Origin: an uncultured Sutterella sp.
GTDB taxonomy: Bacteria > Pseudomonadota > Gammaproteobacteria > Burkholderiales > Burkholderiaceae_F
DNA length: 64,000 nucleotides
Direction of reading: 5' to 3'
Assembly (NCBI GenBank): GCA_905197905.1
Contig: CAJKAP010000001.1
Coordinates: 124,001-188,000 of the forward strand
Each line of letters starts with the position of its first letter. The first letter of the stretch is position 1. The notes under the pieces were generated by a model. It had not been told where the DNA came from. It saw only the letters and a program-made list of their open reading frames with translations, and did no database searches. Positions 16,121-24,822 of this stretch are shown here, one piece after another. Position numbers and translations under genes: made by a program.

Positions 16121-16639
16121 ATGCCTCTCAAACGAAATGCACGATTTGCGCCGCCCGCTCTCATTGATCTTGAGGACGAAGAGAATATTTTTTTCGTTCT
16201 TGAAGAGTTGGGCTTGGCACATCTGCAAAGCATGTGGATTAAAAAGCATGAACCAGAGCGCTCTGGCGCGGCTGCAGTGCATGCGCAGGCGGTTGCCTTT
16301 TTTGGTGACTTGCTCACAATCCTTTCTGGCGAAGCTCAATCTAGACGCGTGAAACCGAATACTTGGGCGGGAGACCGGCTGGCCTCGCACTTGGCAGTGA
16401 GTTTAGGACTTGATGGACAGACCGATAAGTGCATCATCCGTGAAGCAATGGAACGCTTTTTAGATGACCTAAATTTATTGACCTCGTACGAACAAAGCGT
16501 AAAAGACTCGGGCCGTGTAATGCCTTCTAAAGACTACAATGATTTGATGGAAGGCTGGTCTGCACTTTTTGCTGGAAAAGCGAATCGACTCCTGACTCCA
16601 CTACCGTTGTTGCTACACAAAGCCAACGAGATGGCCTAA
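16121..16639 (+). CDS. Hypothetical protein upstream of thyA
   Basis: A 172-residue, mostly helical, soluble protein that I do not recognise. The start is supported by AAGGAAGGA seven bases upstream. It begins MPLKRNARFAPPALIDLEDEEN and has alternating charged and hydrophobic stretches (FFVLEELGLAHLQSMWIKKH; AVHAQAVAFFGDLLTILSG; REAMERFLDDLNLLTSYEQS). There is no signal peptide, membrane helix, cysteine pair or nucleotide-binding motif. It lies 51 bp upstream of thyA-folA on the same strand, so co-transcription is possible. Codon use looks like its neighbours, which supports a real gene. Confidence 0.7.
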   Translation: MPLKRNARFAPPALIDLEDEENIFFVLEELGLAHLQSMWIKKHEPERSGAAAVHAQAVAFFGDLLTILSGEAQSRRVKPNTWAGDRLASHLAVSLGLDGQTDKCIIREAMERFLDDLNLLTSYEQSVKDSGRVMPSKDYNDLMEGWSALFAGKANRLLTPLPLLLHKANEMA

Positions 16640-16690
16640 CGAAATTTCTGCGCGCGAAAAGAATTCTATTTTTATCTATAAGGGGAAGTC

Positions 16691-17491
16691 ATGCCTAGTA
16701 ATCAGTATGAAACCTTAATGCGTCATGTCTACGAGCATGGCACTCATAAGTCTGACCGCACGGGGACGGGAACGAAATCCGTCTTTGGCTATCAGATGCG
16801 ATTTAACCTTCAGGAAGGCTTCCCTCTGGTGACCACGAAAAAGTTGCACCTGCGCTCGATCATTCATGAATTGCTCTGGTTCCTCAAGGGGGAATCTAAC
16901 ATTAAGTATCTCAAAGACAATGGGGTGAGCATTTGGGATGAATGGGCAGATGAAAACGGTAACTTGGGCCCAGTCTATGGCGTGCAATGGCGCAGCTGGC
17001 CAACGCCCGATGGTCGCCACGTTGACCAAATTTCCAATGTGCTCAAGCAGATCAAAGAAAACCCAGATAGCCGTCGCATGATTGTTTGTGCTTGGAATCC
17101 AGGGCTCATTGATCAGATGGCGCTTCCCCCTTGCCACTGTCTTTTCCAGTTTTCTGTGGCCGATGGGAAGTTGAGCTGCCAGCTCTATCAGCGCTCCTGC
17201 GATATTTTCTTAGGCGTGCCCTTTAATATCGCAAGCTATTCGCTTCTCACACATATGGTCGCGCAGCAGTGCGATTTGGAACCTGGTGACTTTGTCTGGA
17301 CAGGGGGCGACTGCCACCTCTACGACAATCATATGGAACAGGTGGAGTTGCAGTTGAGCCGTGAACCTCGTCCGTATCCGAAGTTGGTGATTCATCGTCG
17401 CCCGGACTCGCTCTTTGACTATCGTTATGAAGATTTCGAGATCGTTGATTACGATCCGCATCCTCATATCAAGGCACCTGTTGCGGTATAA
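16691..17491 (+). CDS. thyA: Thymidylate synthase
   Basis: A 266-residue enzyme making dTMP from dUMP with methylene-tetrahydrofolate as carbon donor and reductant. The catalytic cysteine is C148 in ALPPCHC. The dUMP phosphate-binding arginines (SDRTGTGT near 21-28 and DSRRMIV near 126-132), the QRSCDIFLGVPFNIASY motif and the C-terminal HPHIKAPVAV tail are all present. AAGGGGAAG lies upstream of the ATG. folA follows after 13 bp, the usual metabolic pairing because ThyA produces dihydrofolate. Confidence 0.97.
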   Translation: MPSNQYETLMRHVYEHGTHKSDRTGTGTKSVFGYQMRFNLQEGFPLVTTKKLHLRSIIHELLWFLKGESNIKYLKDNGVSIWDEWADENGNLGPVYGVQWRSWPTPDGRHVDQISNVLKQIKENPDSRRMIVCAWNPGLIDQMALPPCHCLFQFSVADGKLSCQLYQRSCDIFLGVPFNIASYSLLTHMVAQQCDLEPGDFVWTGGDCHLYDNHMEQVELQLSREPRPYPKLVIHRRPDSLFDYRYEDFEIVDYDPHPHIKAPVAV

Positions 17492-17504
17492 GGAGCAAGC
17501 AGAG

Positions 17505-17990
17505 ATGATTCTCGATATGATCGTCGCCATTGCGCAAAATCGCGTGATCGGTTCTGACAACAAGATGCTCTGGCATATTCCAGAAGACTTTGCTCACTTC
17601 AAAAAGACGACCATGGGTCACCCCATTATCATGGGGAGAAAAACGTGGGAGTCGTTAGGACGTCCCTTGCCTGGACGCAAAAATGTTGTGATCACGCGTC
17701 AAAAGGATTATGTCGCTACAGGCGCAGAAGTGGTCTCTTCGCTCGAAGAAGCTCTCGAATTGTTGCGTGATGAAGCGCGAGTTTTTGTGATCGGTGGTGG
17801 CGAAATTTATCGTCAAGCGATGCCATTGGCTGACCATATGTGGGTGACGATTGTGGGGAAAAATTTTGAGGGAGATACGACCTTCCCCGAGATTGATCCC
17901 TCGGTCTGGAAAGAAACAGTCACTCACATTTTGTCCCCGACAGATACTCGACCTTACACGGTGAGCTTTAATGAGTACCACCGTCGTTAA
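17505..17990 (+). CDS. folA: Dihydrofolate reductase
   Basis: A 161-residue enzyme regenerating tetrahydrofolate with NADPH. The start at 17505 is chosen because AGGAG lies nine bases upstream; a longer reading frame begins inside thyA. Family motifs are IVAIAQNRVIG, LWHIPEDFAHFK with the active-site acid D28, IIMGRKTWESLGRPLPGRKNVV, and VFVIGGGEIYRQAM for cofactor binding. It recycles the dihydrofolate made by ThyA and is almost certainly in one operon with it. A terminator follows directly. Confidence 0.96.
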   Translation: MILDMIVAIAQNRVIGSDNKMLWHIPEDFAHFKKTTMGHPIIMGRKTWESLGRPLPGRKNVVITRQKDYVATGAEVVSSLEEALELLRDEARVFVIGGGEIYRQAMPLADHMWVTIVGKNFEGDTTFPEIDPSVWKETVTHILSPTDTRPYTVSFNEYHRR

Positions 17991-18011
17991 GATTTCATGC
18001 CTGTGAATAAA

Positions 18012-18050
18012 AAAACCAGTTGCCTAAAAATTGAGCAACTGGTTTTTTTT
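18012..18050 (+). terminator. Terminator after folA
   Basis: Arms AAAACCAGTTGC and GCAACTGGTTTT enclose an 11-base loop and are followed by further T residues up to 18050. Confidence 0.92.
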
Positions 18051-18313
18051 GATATAAGCCTTGACAGAGTAGACTTTTCGGTGTAGTGATTGATTAGTTA
18101 TTCACACGGCCAAAATAAAGTTGTTCACAGAAACTGTGTGTAACTTTGGAAAAAAGAGCGTTTTTTAGTCCTAGATCCTTGTTAATCAATGACTTAGGTA
18201 TTTGCTCAATTTTTAAGCAACTGTGGACTTCTTCTTTATGCTCTGAAAGGGTATTCGAGGAAACCCTCAAGCGCTTTTTTCTCGAACGAGTGGGAGAAAA
18301 AATTTGGCAAGAA

Positions 18314-18348
18314 AAAACGCTGTTTCCTCATCGAAGAAACAGCGTTTT
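18314..18348 (-). terminator. Terminator of the tRNA-Arg transcript
   Basis: Leftward, a 13-bp stem (arms AAAACGCTGTTTC and GAAACAGCGTTTT) is followed by TTCTT. It lies just past the last tRNA-Arg. The gene-free bases between the folA terminator and this hairpin show nothing else. Confidence 0.88.
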
Positions 18349-18355
18349 GAAATTC

Positions 18356-18432
18356 TGGCGCGGCTGGCAGGATTCGAACCCACGACCCTCTGGTTCGTAG
18401 CCAGATACTCTATCCAACTGAGCTACAGCCGC
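18356..18432 (-). tRNA. tRNA-Arg (anticodon ACG), copy 2
   Basis: A 77-base tRNA with encoded CCA. Acceptor GCGGCTG/CAGCCGC, anticodon stem TCTGG/CCAGA with loop CTACGAA (anticodon ACG, read as ICG after deamination). It is identical to the copy at 18472-18548. Confidence 0.96.
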
Positions 18433-18471
18433 AAATTTATCTCGGCACTTTTCAACAAAATTGTTTAGTTT

Positions 18472-18548
18472 TGGCGCGGCTGGCAGGATTCGAACCCACG
18501 ACCCTCTGGTTCGTAGCCAGATACTCTATCCAACTGAGCTACAGCCGC
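18472..18548 (-). tRNA. tRNA-Arg (anticodon ACG), copy 1
   Basis: Identical to the tRNA-Arg at 18356-18432; the two are 39 bp apart and share one promoter and terminator. Confidence 0.96.
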
Positions 18549-18569
18549 TTCAAAAAGTGGAGAGAACGT

Positions 18570-18598
18570 ATATTACACACTTTTTTCCAAGAATACAA
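18570..18598 (-). promoter_or_regulatory. Promoter of the tRNA-Arg pair
   Basis: Leftward, TTGTAT (18598-18593) and TAATAT (18575-18570) are separated by 17 bp, placing the start shortly before the first tRNA-Arg. Confidence 0.65.
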
Positions 18599-18687
18599 GA
18601 GGAAAGGGCGAAATACCGTAAAAAAGTGATGACTGCTTAATTTTAAGGCAATCCTCACTCATGAACGCCTTCGCACAGAGAGCCTTC

Positions 18688-18939
18688 TTAATCGCGCCGT
18701 GCGATAAGAGAGAGGTACTCGGTACCGTGTTCTCCCTCACGTGTAAGTTCCTCAAGGTAGTGGTGCCCCGTCTGGGCGCAGAACTCTTTGAGGTCAGGAA
18801 TGCTGTGAGGATCCGTGCTAATCACGCGAATTTTTTCCCCTGCTGCCATCTTAGCGAGGGCCTTCTTTGTTTTGAGCACAGGAATAGGACAGGCCTCTCC
18901 TGGTAAGCAGAGCTCGGTAATCGTCAGATCATTAGCCAT
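18688..18939 (-). CDS. TusA/SirA-family sulfur carrier protein
   Basis: An 83-residue cytoplasmic protein with the defining CPxP motif (C17-P-I-P in GEACPIPVLKTKKAL), where the cysteine carries persulfide sulfur. The second strand-helix part reads KIRVISTDPHSIPDLKEFC. The start at 18939 (MANDLTITEL) gives the usual family length; an upstream extension of the frame has no homology-like content. It lies downstream of alaS on the same strand behind a hairpin. It could serve tRNA thiolation, molybdenum cofactor synthesis or general sulfur transfer. The family is clear, the exact branch is not. Confidence 0.88.
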   Translation of the reverse strand: MANDLTITELCLPGEACPIPVLKTKKALAKMAAGEKIRVISTDPHSIPDLKEFCAQTGHHYLEELTREGEHGTEYLSLIARRD

Positions 18940-18975
18940 GAGAAATCTCTCAAACAAAAAAATCGAAGTAAGAAG

Positions 18976-19013
18976 AAAGGGCTGCTGGCTGGAAAATTCC
19001 GCAGCAACCCTTT
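18976..19013 (-). terminator. Hairpin between alaS and the TusA-like gene
   Basis: Leftward, arms AAAGGGTTGCTG and CAGCAGCCCTTT (one G-T pair) are followed by CTTCTTACTT. It probably ends most alaS transcripts, with some readthrough. Confidence 0.65.
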
Positions 19014-19087
19014 GTCCGTTTTGGTTTAACTTTGTGTGTTGTCTCTTGTGGTGACCAACACTCAATAGTGGAAGATCTCTAATTTAA

Positions 19088-21715
19088 TTAGAGCTTCGAT
19101 TCCACCCAACCCTTCACAACTGCGAGCGCTTCGTCGAGCTTATCAGCAGACTGCGCACCAGCCATCGCCATGTCGGGCTTACCACCGCCTTTACCGCCCA
19201 AGGGGACAGCGACGACGTTAACCAAGTCACCGGCCTTGATGCGATCGGTGAGGTCGCGAGAAACGCCAGCAGCGAGCTGAACCTTGCCGTCAGCGGAGAC
19301 CGTAGCAAGAACAGCGGCAACCGTGCCAAGCTTATCCTTGACCTTATCCATCGTTTCGCGCAAAGCTTTCACATCAACGCCATCAAGACGAGCCGTCAAG
19401 ACCTTGATGCCCTTCACTTCAATCGCCTGATCAATGAGGCTATCACCCACACGAGAGGCCATCTTGCTCTTTAACTGATCAAGTGCCTTTTCCAAGGCCT
19501 TCAAATCGTCAAGGAGGTTAGAAACCTTCGTGGGCAATTCTTCCGTCTTCACATTCAAGCGACGAACCACATCGTTCAAGACGTCAGCATTGTGCTGGGC
19601 AACGCGCAAAGCGTTCATACCCGTCTGAGCTTCGATACGACGCACACCAGCGGCCACACCAGCTTCAGAGACAATCTTGAAGGAGCCAATGTCGCCCGTG
19701 CGAGCCACGTGGCAACCGCCGCAGAATTCGATAGAAGAACCAATATTCAAAACGCGAACGATGTCATCGTACTTTTCACCGAAGAGCATCAAAGCGCCCG
19801 TTTCCTTGGCTTCATCGATCGGCATCACACGAGCCTGCGTGGCGGTGTTTTCGAGAATTTCATGGTTGACCATGTCTTCCACAGCCTGAATTTCTTCAGC
19901 CGTCATGGGCTTGTTGTGCGAGAAGTCAAAGCGCAAAACATCGGGGCTCACCAAGGAACCCTTCTGCTGGACGTGTTCGCCCAACACTTTACGCAAAGCT
20001 TTCTGCAACAAGTGCGTAGCAGAGTGGTTACGCGTCGTAGCAGCACGCAATTCTTCATTCACACGAAGCGTGAACGTTTCACCAACGCTCACATGGCCTT
20101 CCACCACGTGAATGTGCTGACCCGTCACCTTGCCCTTGACGCGGAACGTATCGAGCACATCAAGGATGGAGGTGTCGTTCGTGCAACGGCCCTTATCGCC
20201 AACCTGGCCACCCTGTTCAGCGTAGAACGGGGTCTTATCAAAGACCACCACCGCATCGTCACCAGCGTCAACGGTTTGCACCGCTTCGCCGTCACGATAA
20301 AGGGCGATAACCTTGGCGTCCTTTTGTTCGAGCGTTTCGTAACCGGTGAAGGCCGTATCAGCGCCCGTGTATTCGAGCCCCTGAGCCATCTTGAACTTGG
20401 CATTGGCACGAGCCGCTTCGCGCTGGCGAGCCATCGCAGCGTCAAAGCCTTCGATGTCCACTTTGAGGTTACGTTCACGGCAGACGTCAGCCGTCAAGTC
20501 GGCAGGGAAGCCGTAGGTGTCGTGCAACTTGAAGAGGATTTCGCCATCCAAAACGCCGTTTTCGCAATGAGCAATAGCGTCTTCGAGGATTTCCATACCC
20601 TTGCTAATCGTCAAGAAGAAGCGCTGTTCTTCTTCCTTAATGACTTCAGCGATACGCGGGTTGTTGAGTTCAGGATAGGCTTCACTCATTTCCGTGCGAA
20701 GGGCATCCACCAAGGTGTAGAAGAAGGGAGAACGAGCCCCCAACTTGTAGCCGTGGCGAATGGCGCGACGACAAATACGGCGCAACACATAAGAGCGGCC
20801 TTCGTTGCCAGGCAAAATGCCGTCAGCAATGGAGAAAGCGCAAGCGCGGATGTGGTCAGCAATCACCTTCAAGGAGGGCGAGTTGATATCAGCAGGTGTT
20901 TCGCTCACTGCGTCAACAGCCTTCTTAGCAGCAGCCAAGAGGTTCTTGAAGAGGTCGATGTCGTAGTTGTTGTGCACGCCCTGAAGAACGGCAGCAATAC
21001 GTTCGAGACCCATACCCGTATCGACGCTAGGCTTAGGCAGACGATGCATCACACCGCGTTCGTCGCGGTTAAACTGCATGAACACGAGGTTCCAAATTTC
21101 GATGTAGCGGTCGCCATCTTCGTCAGGGCTGCCCGGAGGGCCGCCTTGCACATCAGCGCCGTGGTCATAGAAGATTTCCGAGCATGGACCGCAAGGACCC
21201 GTGTCGCCCATCATCCAGAAGTTATCGGACATGTAGCGAGCGCCTTTGTTGTCACCGATGCGAACGATGCGTTCTGCGGGAACGCCCACTTCCTTGTTCC
21301 AGATGTTGTAGGCTTCGTCGTCTTCTGCGTAGACGGTAACCCACAATTTTTCAGCTGGAAGCATGAAGTGCTTCGTCAAGAGTTCCCAAGCGAAGTTGAT
21401 AGCATCGTGTTTGAAATAATCGCCAAACGAGAAGTTGCCGAGCATTTCAAAGAAAGTGTGGTGGCGTGCGGTGTAACCCACATTGTCCAAGTCATTGTGC
21501 TTGCCGCCAGCGCGAATACACTTCTGACTGGTGGTGGCACGAGAGTAGGGGCGCTTGTCGAAACCAAGGAAGACGTCCTTGAATTGGTTCATACCAGCAT
21601 TGGTGAAGAGCAAGGTGGGATCGTTACCCGGAACCACAGGGCTCGAGCTAACAATCGTATGTCCTTTGCTTTCGAAGAACTTCAAATAGGTTCGACGAAT
21701 ATCTGCGACTTTCAT
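19088..21715 (-). CDS. alaS: Alanyl-tRNA synthetase
   Basis: An 875-residue enzyme charging tRNA-Ala. The start at 21715 (MKVADIRRTYLKFFESKGH) is chosen because it matches the universal AlaS N-terminus; eleven upstream codons in frame are not typical. Visible parts are the class II aminoacylation core (PVVPGNDPTLLFTNAGMNQF; RHHTFFEMLGNFSFGDYF), the editing domain with zinc-type ligands HSATH (about 560) and CGGCH (about 665), a coiled-coil segment, and the C-terminal glycine-rich domain (GGKGGGKPDMAMAGA). Length is normal. It is followed by the TusA-like gene. Confidence 0.97.
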   Translation of the reverse strand: MKVADIRRTYLKFFESKGHTIVSSSPVVPGNDPTLLFTNAGMNQFKDVFLGFDKRPYSRATTSQKCIRAGGKHNDLDNVGYTARHHTFFEMLGNFSFGDYFKHDAINFAWELLTKHFMLPAEKLWVTVYAEDDEAYNIWNKEVGVPAERIVRIGDNKGARYMSDNFWMMGDTGPCGPCSEIFYDHGADVQGGPPGSPDEDGDRYIEIWNLVFMQFNRDERGVMHRLPKPSVDTGMGLERIAAVLQGVHNNYDIDLFKNLLAAAKKAVDAVSETPADINSPSLKVIADHIRACAFSIADGILPGNEGRSYVLRRICRRAIRHGYKLGARSPFFYTLVDALRTEMSEAYPELNNPRIAEVIKEEEQRFFLTISKGMEILEDAIAHCENGVLDGEILFKLHDTYGFPADLTADVCRERNLKVDIEGFDAAMARQREAARANAKFKMAQGLEYTGADTAFTGYETLEQKDAKVIALYRDGEAVQTVDAGDDAVVVFDKTPFYAEQGGQVGDKGRCTNDTSILDVLDTFRVKGKVTGQHIHVVEGHVSVGETFTLRVNEELRAATTRNHSATHLLQKALRKVLGEHVQQKGSLVSPDVLRFDFSHNKPMTAEEIQAVEDMVNHEILENTATQARVMPIDEAKETGALMLFGEKYDDIVRVLNIGSSIEFCGGCHVARTGDIGSFKIVSEAGVAAGVRRIEAQTGMNALRVAQHNADVLNDVVRRLNVKTEELPTKVSNLLDDLKALEKALDQLKSKMASRVGDSLIDQAIEVKGIKVLTARLDGVDVKALRETMDKVKDKLGTVAAVLATVSADGKVQLAAGVSRDLTDRIKAGDLVNVVAVPLGGKGGGKPDMAMAGAQSADKLDEALAVVKGWVESKL

Positions 21716-21940
21716 AGTAATTGTTTCTTCATTGATTAATAGGAGCACTCAGAGCCACAGAGAGAGGCCAGTTCTGAGTGCGGGAATTCTGTCTGTGAAG
21801 GAGTCGCGCTTAATGCGCTTCCTTCATGCGAAAACACCTATTTTACCTCTAACTCGTTTTTTCACGCGAATAAGAAGAAAAGTTTTTCGCGAGTTTCCTC
21901 TTAAAGAGTCTTGATTTTCAAGGCTTCTCGGAAAAGGAAA

Positions 21941-21973
21941 GCCCCCACAGAAAGGAGAGAATTCTGTGAGGGC
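21941..21973 (-). terminator. Terminator after hemN
   Basis: Leftward, arms GCCCTCACAGAA and TTCTGTGGGGGC (one A-G mismatch) are followed by TTTCCTTTTCC. It starts 20 bp after the hemN stop. Confidence 0.8.
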
Positions 21974-21992
21974 GAAGTGGCCGTGTCAGGCC

Positions 21993-23393
21993 TTAAGCGA
22001 TACGAGAGTAGCCACCCGTGCGGTTCGATTCACGCAAGTAGCGGTCAAACTGCATAGCGACAGCACGCACAAAGATCTTGCCTTTGGCGGAAACGACTAA
22101 GCGATCGTCATAGAGTTCAACGAGCTCGTGCTTCACGTAGGGCTTCATCTTCGACCATTCGTAGGCGAAGGTTTCGTCAAAGTTGATGCCGAAACGTTCT
22201 TCCACGTCGCGCTTTTTCAACTCGAAGTTGCACATGATCGTCATGATCACGTAGCGGCGCAATTCATCGTCATCATTGAGCCAATAACCACGGTTTGTGG
22301 CTAAGTGACCAGCGCGAATCGCAGCGTAGTAGTCTTCGAGTTCGCGCGGATTGCAAGCGTAGGCGTTGTCAATCTTGGAGATAGCGGAAACCCCCAACGC
22401 TACCATGTCGCATTCTGCGCGAGTGGAGTAGCCCTGGAAGTTACGCTGCAACGTGCCTTCGCGCTGAGCAATCGAGAGTTCATCATCTTCTTTAGCGAAG
22501 TGGTCCATCCCGATGTAGCGATAGCCGTTAGCGGTCAAGCGCGTAATGGCGTCAAACATGATGTTGACTTTTTCGACGGTATCGGGCAAGTCTGCCGGCA
22601 AAATGCGACGCTGGCTCTTGAAGTGGTTTGGCAAGTGCGCATAGTGGTAGAGCGCAATACGATCGGGCGAGAGTTCAAGCACCTGGTCGATCGTCTTGGC
22701 AAAGGTTTCGCGCGTTTGCTTGGGCAAACCATAGATCAAGTCCATGTTGATCGATTCAAATCCGTTTTCACGAGCTGCATCAATCGTGGCCTTGGTCATA
22801 TCAAAAGGCTGAATGCGGTTGACGGCCTTCTGGACTTCGGGGTTAAAGTCCTGAACACCCAACGACATACGATTGAGACCTAACTTCTTCAAGTTAGCGA
22901 CTTTGCTCGCGTCACAGGTACGCGGATCAACTTCGATAGAGAATTCACCATCTTTGGCAAGCGGGAAGCGCGAGGTGAGCTCTTGCATCAAGCGAGCCAT
23001 TTCCTCTTCAGAGAGGTAGGTGGGAGTACCACCACCAAAGTGCAACTGCTCCAATTCACCAGAACCGGTGAGTTTTTCTTTCACCATCTGGGCTTCTTGG
23101 GCAATCACATCAATGTATTCGGCACTACGCGAATGGTCGCGCGTAATGATTTTGTTGCAACCGCAGTAGTAGCAGATATCGTTGCAGAACGGCACATGCA
23201 CGTACAGCGAGAGCGGAGCCGGGAATTTGGCTTGAGCTCGCGTAGCGAGTGCTTTTTCATAATCTGCGACGCCAAATTCTGTGTGAAAGCGGTCAGCAGT
23301 AGGGTAAGACGTGTAGCGGGGTGCGGGTACATCGAACTTGCGAAGCAAGTCCATGTCGGGGAGCTCTACACCACTTGATGCTGGATTCGTCAT
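21993..23393 (-). CDS. hemN: Oxygen-independent coproporphyrinogen III oxidase
   Basis: A 466-residue radical-SAM enzyme that decarboxylates coproporphyrinogen III to protoporphyrinogen IX in anaerobic haem synthesis. The [4Fe-4S] motif is C70-x3-C74-x2-C77 with C79 next (FCNDICYYCGC). Also present are the N-terminal RYTSYPTADRFHTEF typical of true HemN rather than HemW, the SAM-binding FGGGTPT and SIEVDPRTCD segments, and the C-terminal HemN domain. A near-consensus FNR site lies 70-83 bp upstream of the start, and fnr itself is the divergent neighbour. This fits induction under low oxygen. Confidence 0.96.
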   Translation of the reverse strand: MTNPASSGVELPDMDLLRKFDVPAPRYTSYPTADRFHTEFGVADYEKALATRAQAKFPAPLSLYVHVPFCNDICYYCGCNKIITRDHSRSAEYIDVIAQEAQMVKEKLTGSGELEQLHFGGGTPTYLSEEEMARLMQELTSRFPLAKDGEFSIEVDPRTCDASKVANLKKLGLNRMSLGVQDFNPEVQKAVNRIQPFDMTKATIDAARENGFESINMDLIYGLPKQTRETFAKTIDQVLELSPDRIALYHYAHLPNHFKSQRRILPADLPDTVEKVNIMFDAITRLTANGYRYIGMDHFAKEDDELSIAQREGTLQRNFQGYSTRAECDMVALGVSAISKIDNAYACNPRELEDYYAAIRAGHLATNRGYWLNDDDELRRYVIMTIMCNFELKKRDVEERFGINFDETFAYEWSKMKPYVKHELVELYDDRLVVSAKGKIFVRAVAMQFDRYLRESNRTGGYSRIA

Positions 23394-23914
23394 CTCGTTT
23401 TTCTCCGGCTTGTGACTTAGGTTAAACTTCTATGGAATAACTCCTAAGAAGATAGTGGTTTATTGATACTAGTCAAATCAGAAATACTTCGCTAAACTTA
23501 GCGAGTAGCCCTCCTCATGCTTCACTTGAGGAAGGTTCTGCTGAATATTGTAGGTTCCTCAGATTACTGCAATATTATTAAGCCTCTCGAAAATGAACGT
23601 TTTCTTGAAAAATTTGATTCTTTGAGAAAGGGCTTCAGTAGAACTGAAGAAGCAGTAAGGAGAAGGGCGAACGGGCAACCGTGTGGAGGTGACTGCATTG
23701 TGTCGCACAAAGCGTGGGAGAACAATGCGGGTACGGTCTTTTTGGACATTTCCAGAATCACGGACGCTCAGGTCATGGAGATCCCTCACTCAAGTGAGGT
23801 GGTGATCTCGCTCTGATAAAAAATCGATGGATGGCCCTCTAGGCTGTTCACCCAAAAAATTCTTCTGCCACGCCCCCCGTAGAGTTGGCAGAAGGTTCCA
23901 GAGGACTGTAGTTT
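23394..23914. other. hemN-fnr divergent intergenic region with inverted repeats
   Basis: A 521-bp region between divergent genes. Short open frames in it have no recognisable content. Besides the FNR site it holds a hairpin with arms CCTCACT and AGTGAGG flanked by GAGATC and GATCTC (23778-23809). A second hairpin has arms CTTCTGCCA and TGGCAGAAG (23864-23897), close before the fnr start. The stretch 23650-23810 is richer in G+C than usual spacers, so a long structured fnr leader or a small RNA is possible. I could not match it to a known RNA family. Confidence 0.45.
23463..23476 (-). promoter_or_regulatory. FNR-binding site upstream of hemN
   Basis: TTGATACTAGTCAA differs from the consensus TTGAT-N4-ATCAA at one position. 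It is 70 bp from the hemN start codon, a plausible position for class II activation with a leader of moderate length. The adjacent fnr gene encodes a protein with the matching recognition helix. Confidence 0.7.
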
Positions 23915-24709
23915 ATGAATCTTTCTGCGCTTCGTGTAGCCTGCTCAAGCTGCAATCTAAGGGAAGTTTGCTTGCCCTTAGGCCTCACACTCAAAGAGGT
24001 GGAAAAACTCGAAGAGCTCGTTGCCTCGCGTCGCCGCATTCGTCGTGGTGATGTGCTTTATCGTGCGGGTGACTACTTCGACAATTTGTATGCTGTGCGC
24101 TTGGGCTTCTTGAAAAGCACTGTCATGAGTAGCGACGGTCGCGAACAGGTCACGAATTTTTTTATGGCCGGTGAAATGATCGGTATCGATGGGATTTCGA
24201 GTGGTGTCTATTCCTGTGACGTTGTCGCTCTAGAAGATACTGAAGTGTGCGTGATTCCCTACGAAAGAATGGAAGAAGCTACGACGAGTATGAAGGCGAT
24301 GGGCGTTCATTTCCAGAAAATGCTTTCTCGCGAAATCGTGCGCCAGCACGGTGTGATGTTGCTTTTGGGTAGCATGCACGCTGAAGAACGCTTGGCCGCT
24401 TTCTTGCTCTCGCTCTCACAACGCTTTGAAAACCGTGGTTATTCCCGTAGCGAATTCGTCTTGCGTATGACGCGTGCTGAAATTGGCTCCTACTTGGGAC
24501 TTAAACTCGAAACCGTGAGCCGTGTGCTGTCTCGCTTCTCGCACGATGGTCTGATTGAGGTGAATCAGAAACACGTGCGAATCTTCGATCCAGAAGGACT
24601 GCGCGCAATTGTCTCGGCGGTGAATCTTGATCGAAGCACGCCAGACTATGAAAAGTCGGGTTACGGTAAGCGCATCAATGTGGTGCCCTACAAAGAAGAA
24701 CAAGAATAA
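23915..24709 (+). CDS. fnr: FNR-type oxygen-sensing transcription regulator
   Basis: A 264-residue CRP/FNR regulator. The N-terminal cluster ligands C10-x2-C13-x5-C19 and the internal C112 (EVCVIPYE, equal to E. coli C122) would bind the oxygen-labile [4Fe-4S] cluster; an extra C101 is not conserved. The cyclic-nucleotide-like beta-roll spans about 30-125, the dimer helix about 130-160, and the helix-turn-helix includes ETVSRVLSRF, whose E-x-x-S-R recognises TTGAT. Active form would be the anaerobic dimer. It is divergent from hemN, which has an FNR site, so it is its likely regulator. A terminator follows. Confidence 0.95.
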   Translation: MNLSALRVACSSCNLREVCLPLGLTLKEVEKLEELVASRRRIRRGDVLYRAGDYFDNLYAVRLGFLKSTVMSSDGREQVTNFFMAGEMIGIDGISSGVYSCDVVALEDTEVCVIPYERMEEATTSMKAMGVHFQKMLSREIVRQHGVMLLLGSMHAEERLAAFLLSLSQRFENRGYSRSEFVLRMTRAEIGSYLGLKLETVSRVLSRFSHDGLIEVNQKHVRIFDPEGLRAIVSAVNLDRSTPDYEKSGYGKRINVVPYKEEQE

Positions 24710-24723
24710 GAGAAAAGAAACGC

Positions 24724-24765
24724 AAAAAACGGTGGATTTTCAAAAGAAATTCCACCGTTTTTTTT
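24724..24765. terminator. Bidirectional terminator between fnr and the aldo/keto reductase gene
   Basis: Arms AAACGGTGGA (24727-24736) and TCCACCGTTT (24751-24760) have an A-run on the left and a T-run on the right, so it can serve both convergent genes. Confidence 0.9.
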
Positions 24766-24822
24766 GAAGAAGGAGAAAATTAGTGAGTAGTTACTCTCGC
24801 CTTTTCTCCTCTCCGAGAGTGA

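Noticed and set aside
19592..21739. A 715-codon open frame opposite alaS
   Set aside because: It is a shadow of the alaS reading frame produced by codon bias; its product has no family features while alaS is complete.
23517..23816. A 99-codon open frame between hemN and fnr
   Set aside because: No ribosome site, no family likeness, and it covers strong inverted repeats better explained as RNA structure or a regulatory region.
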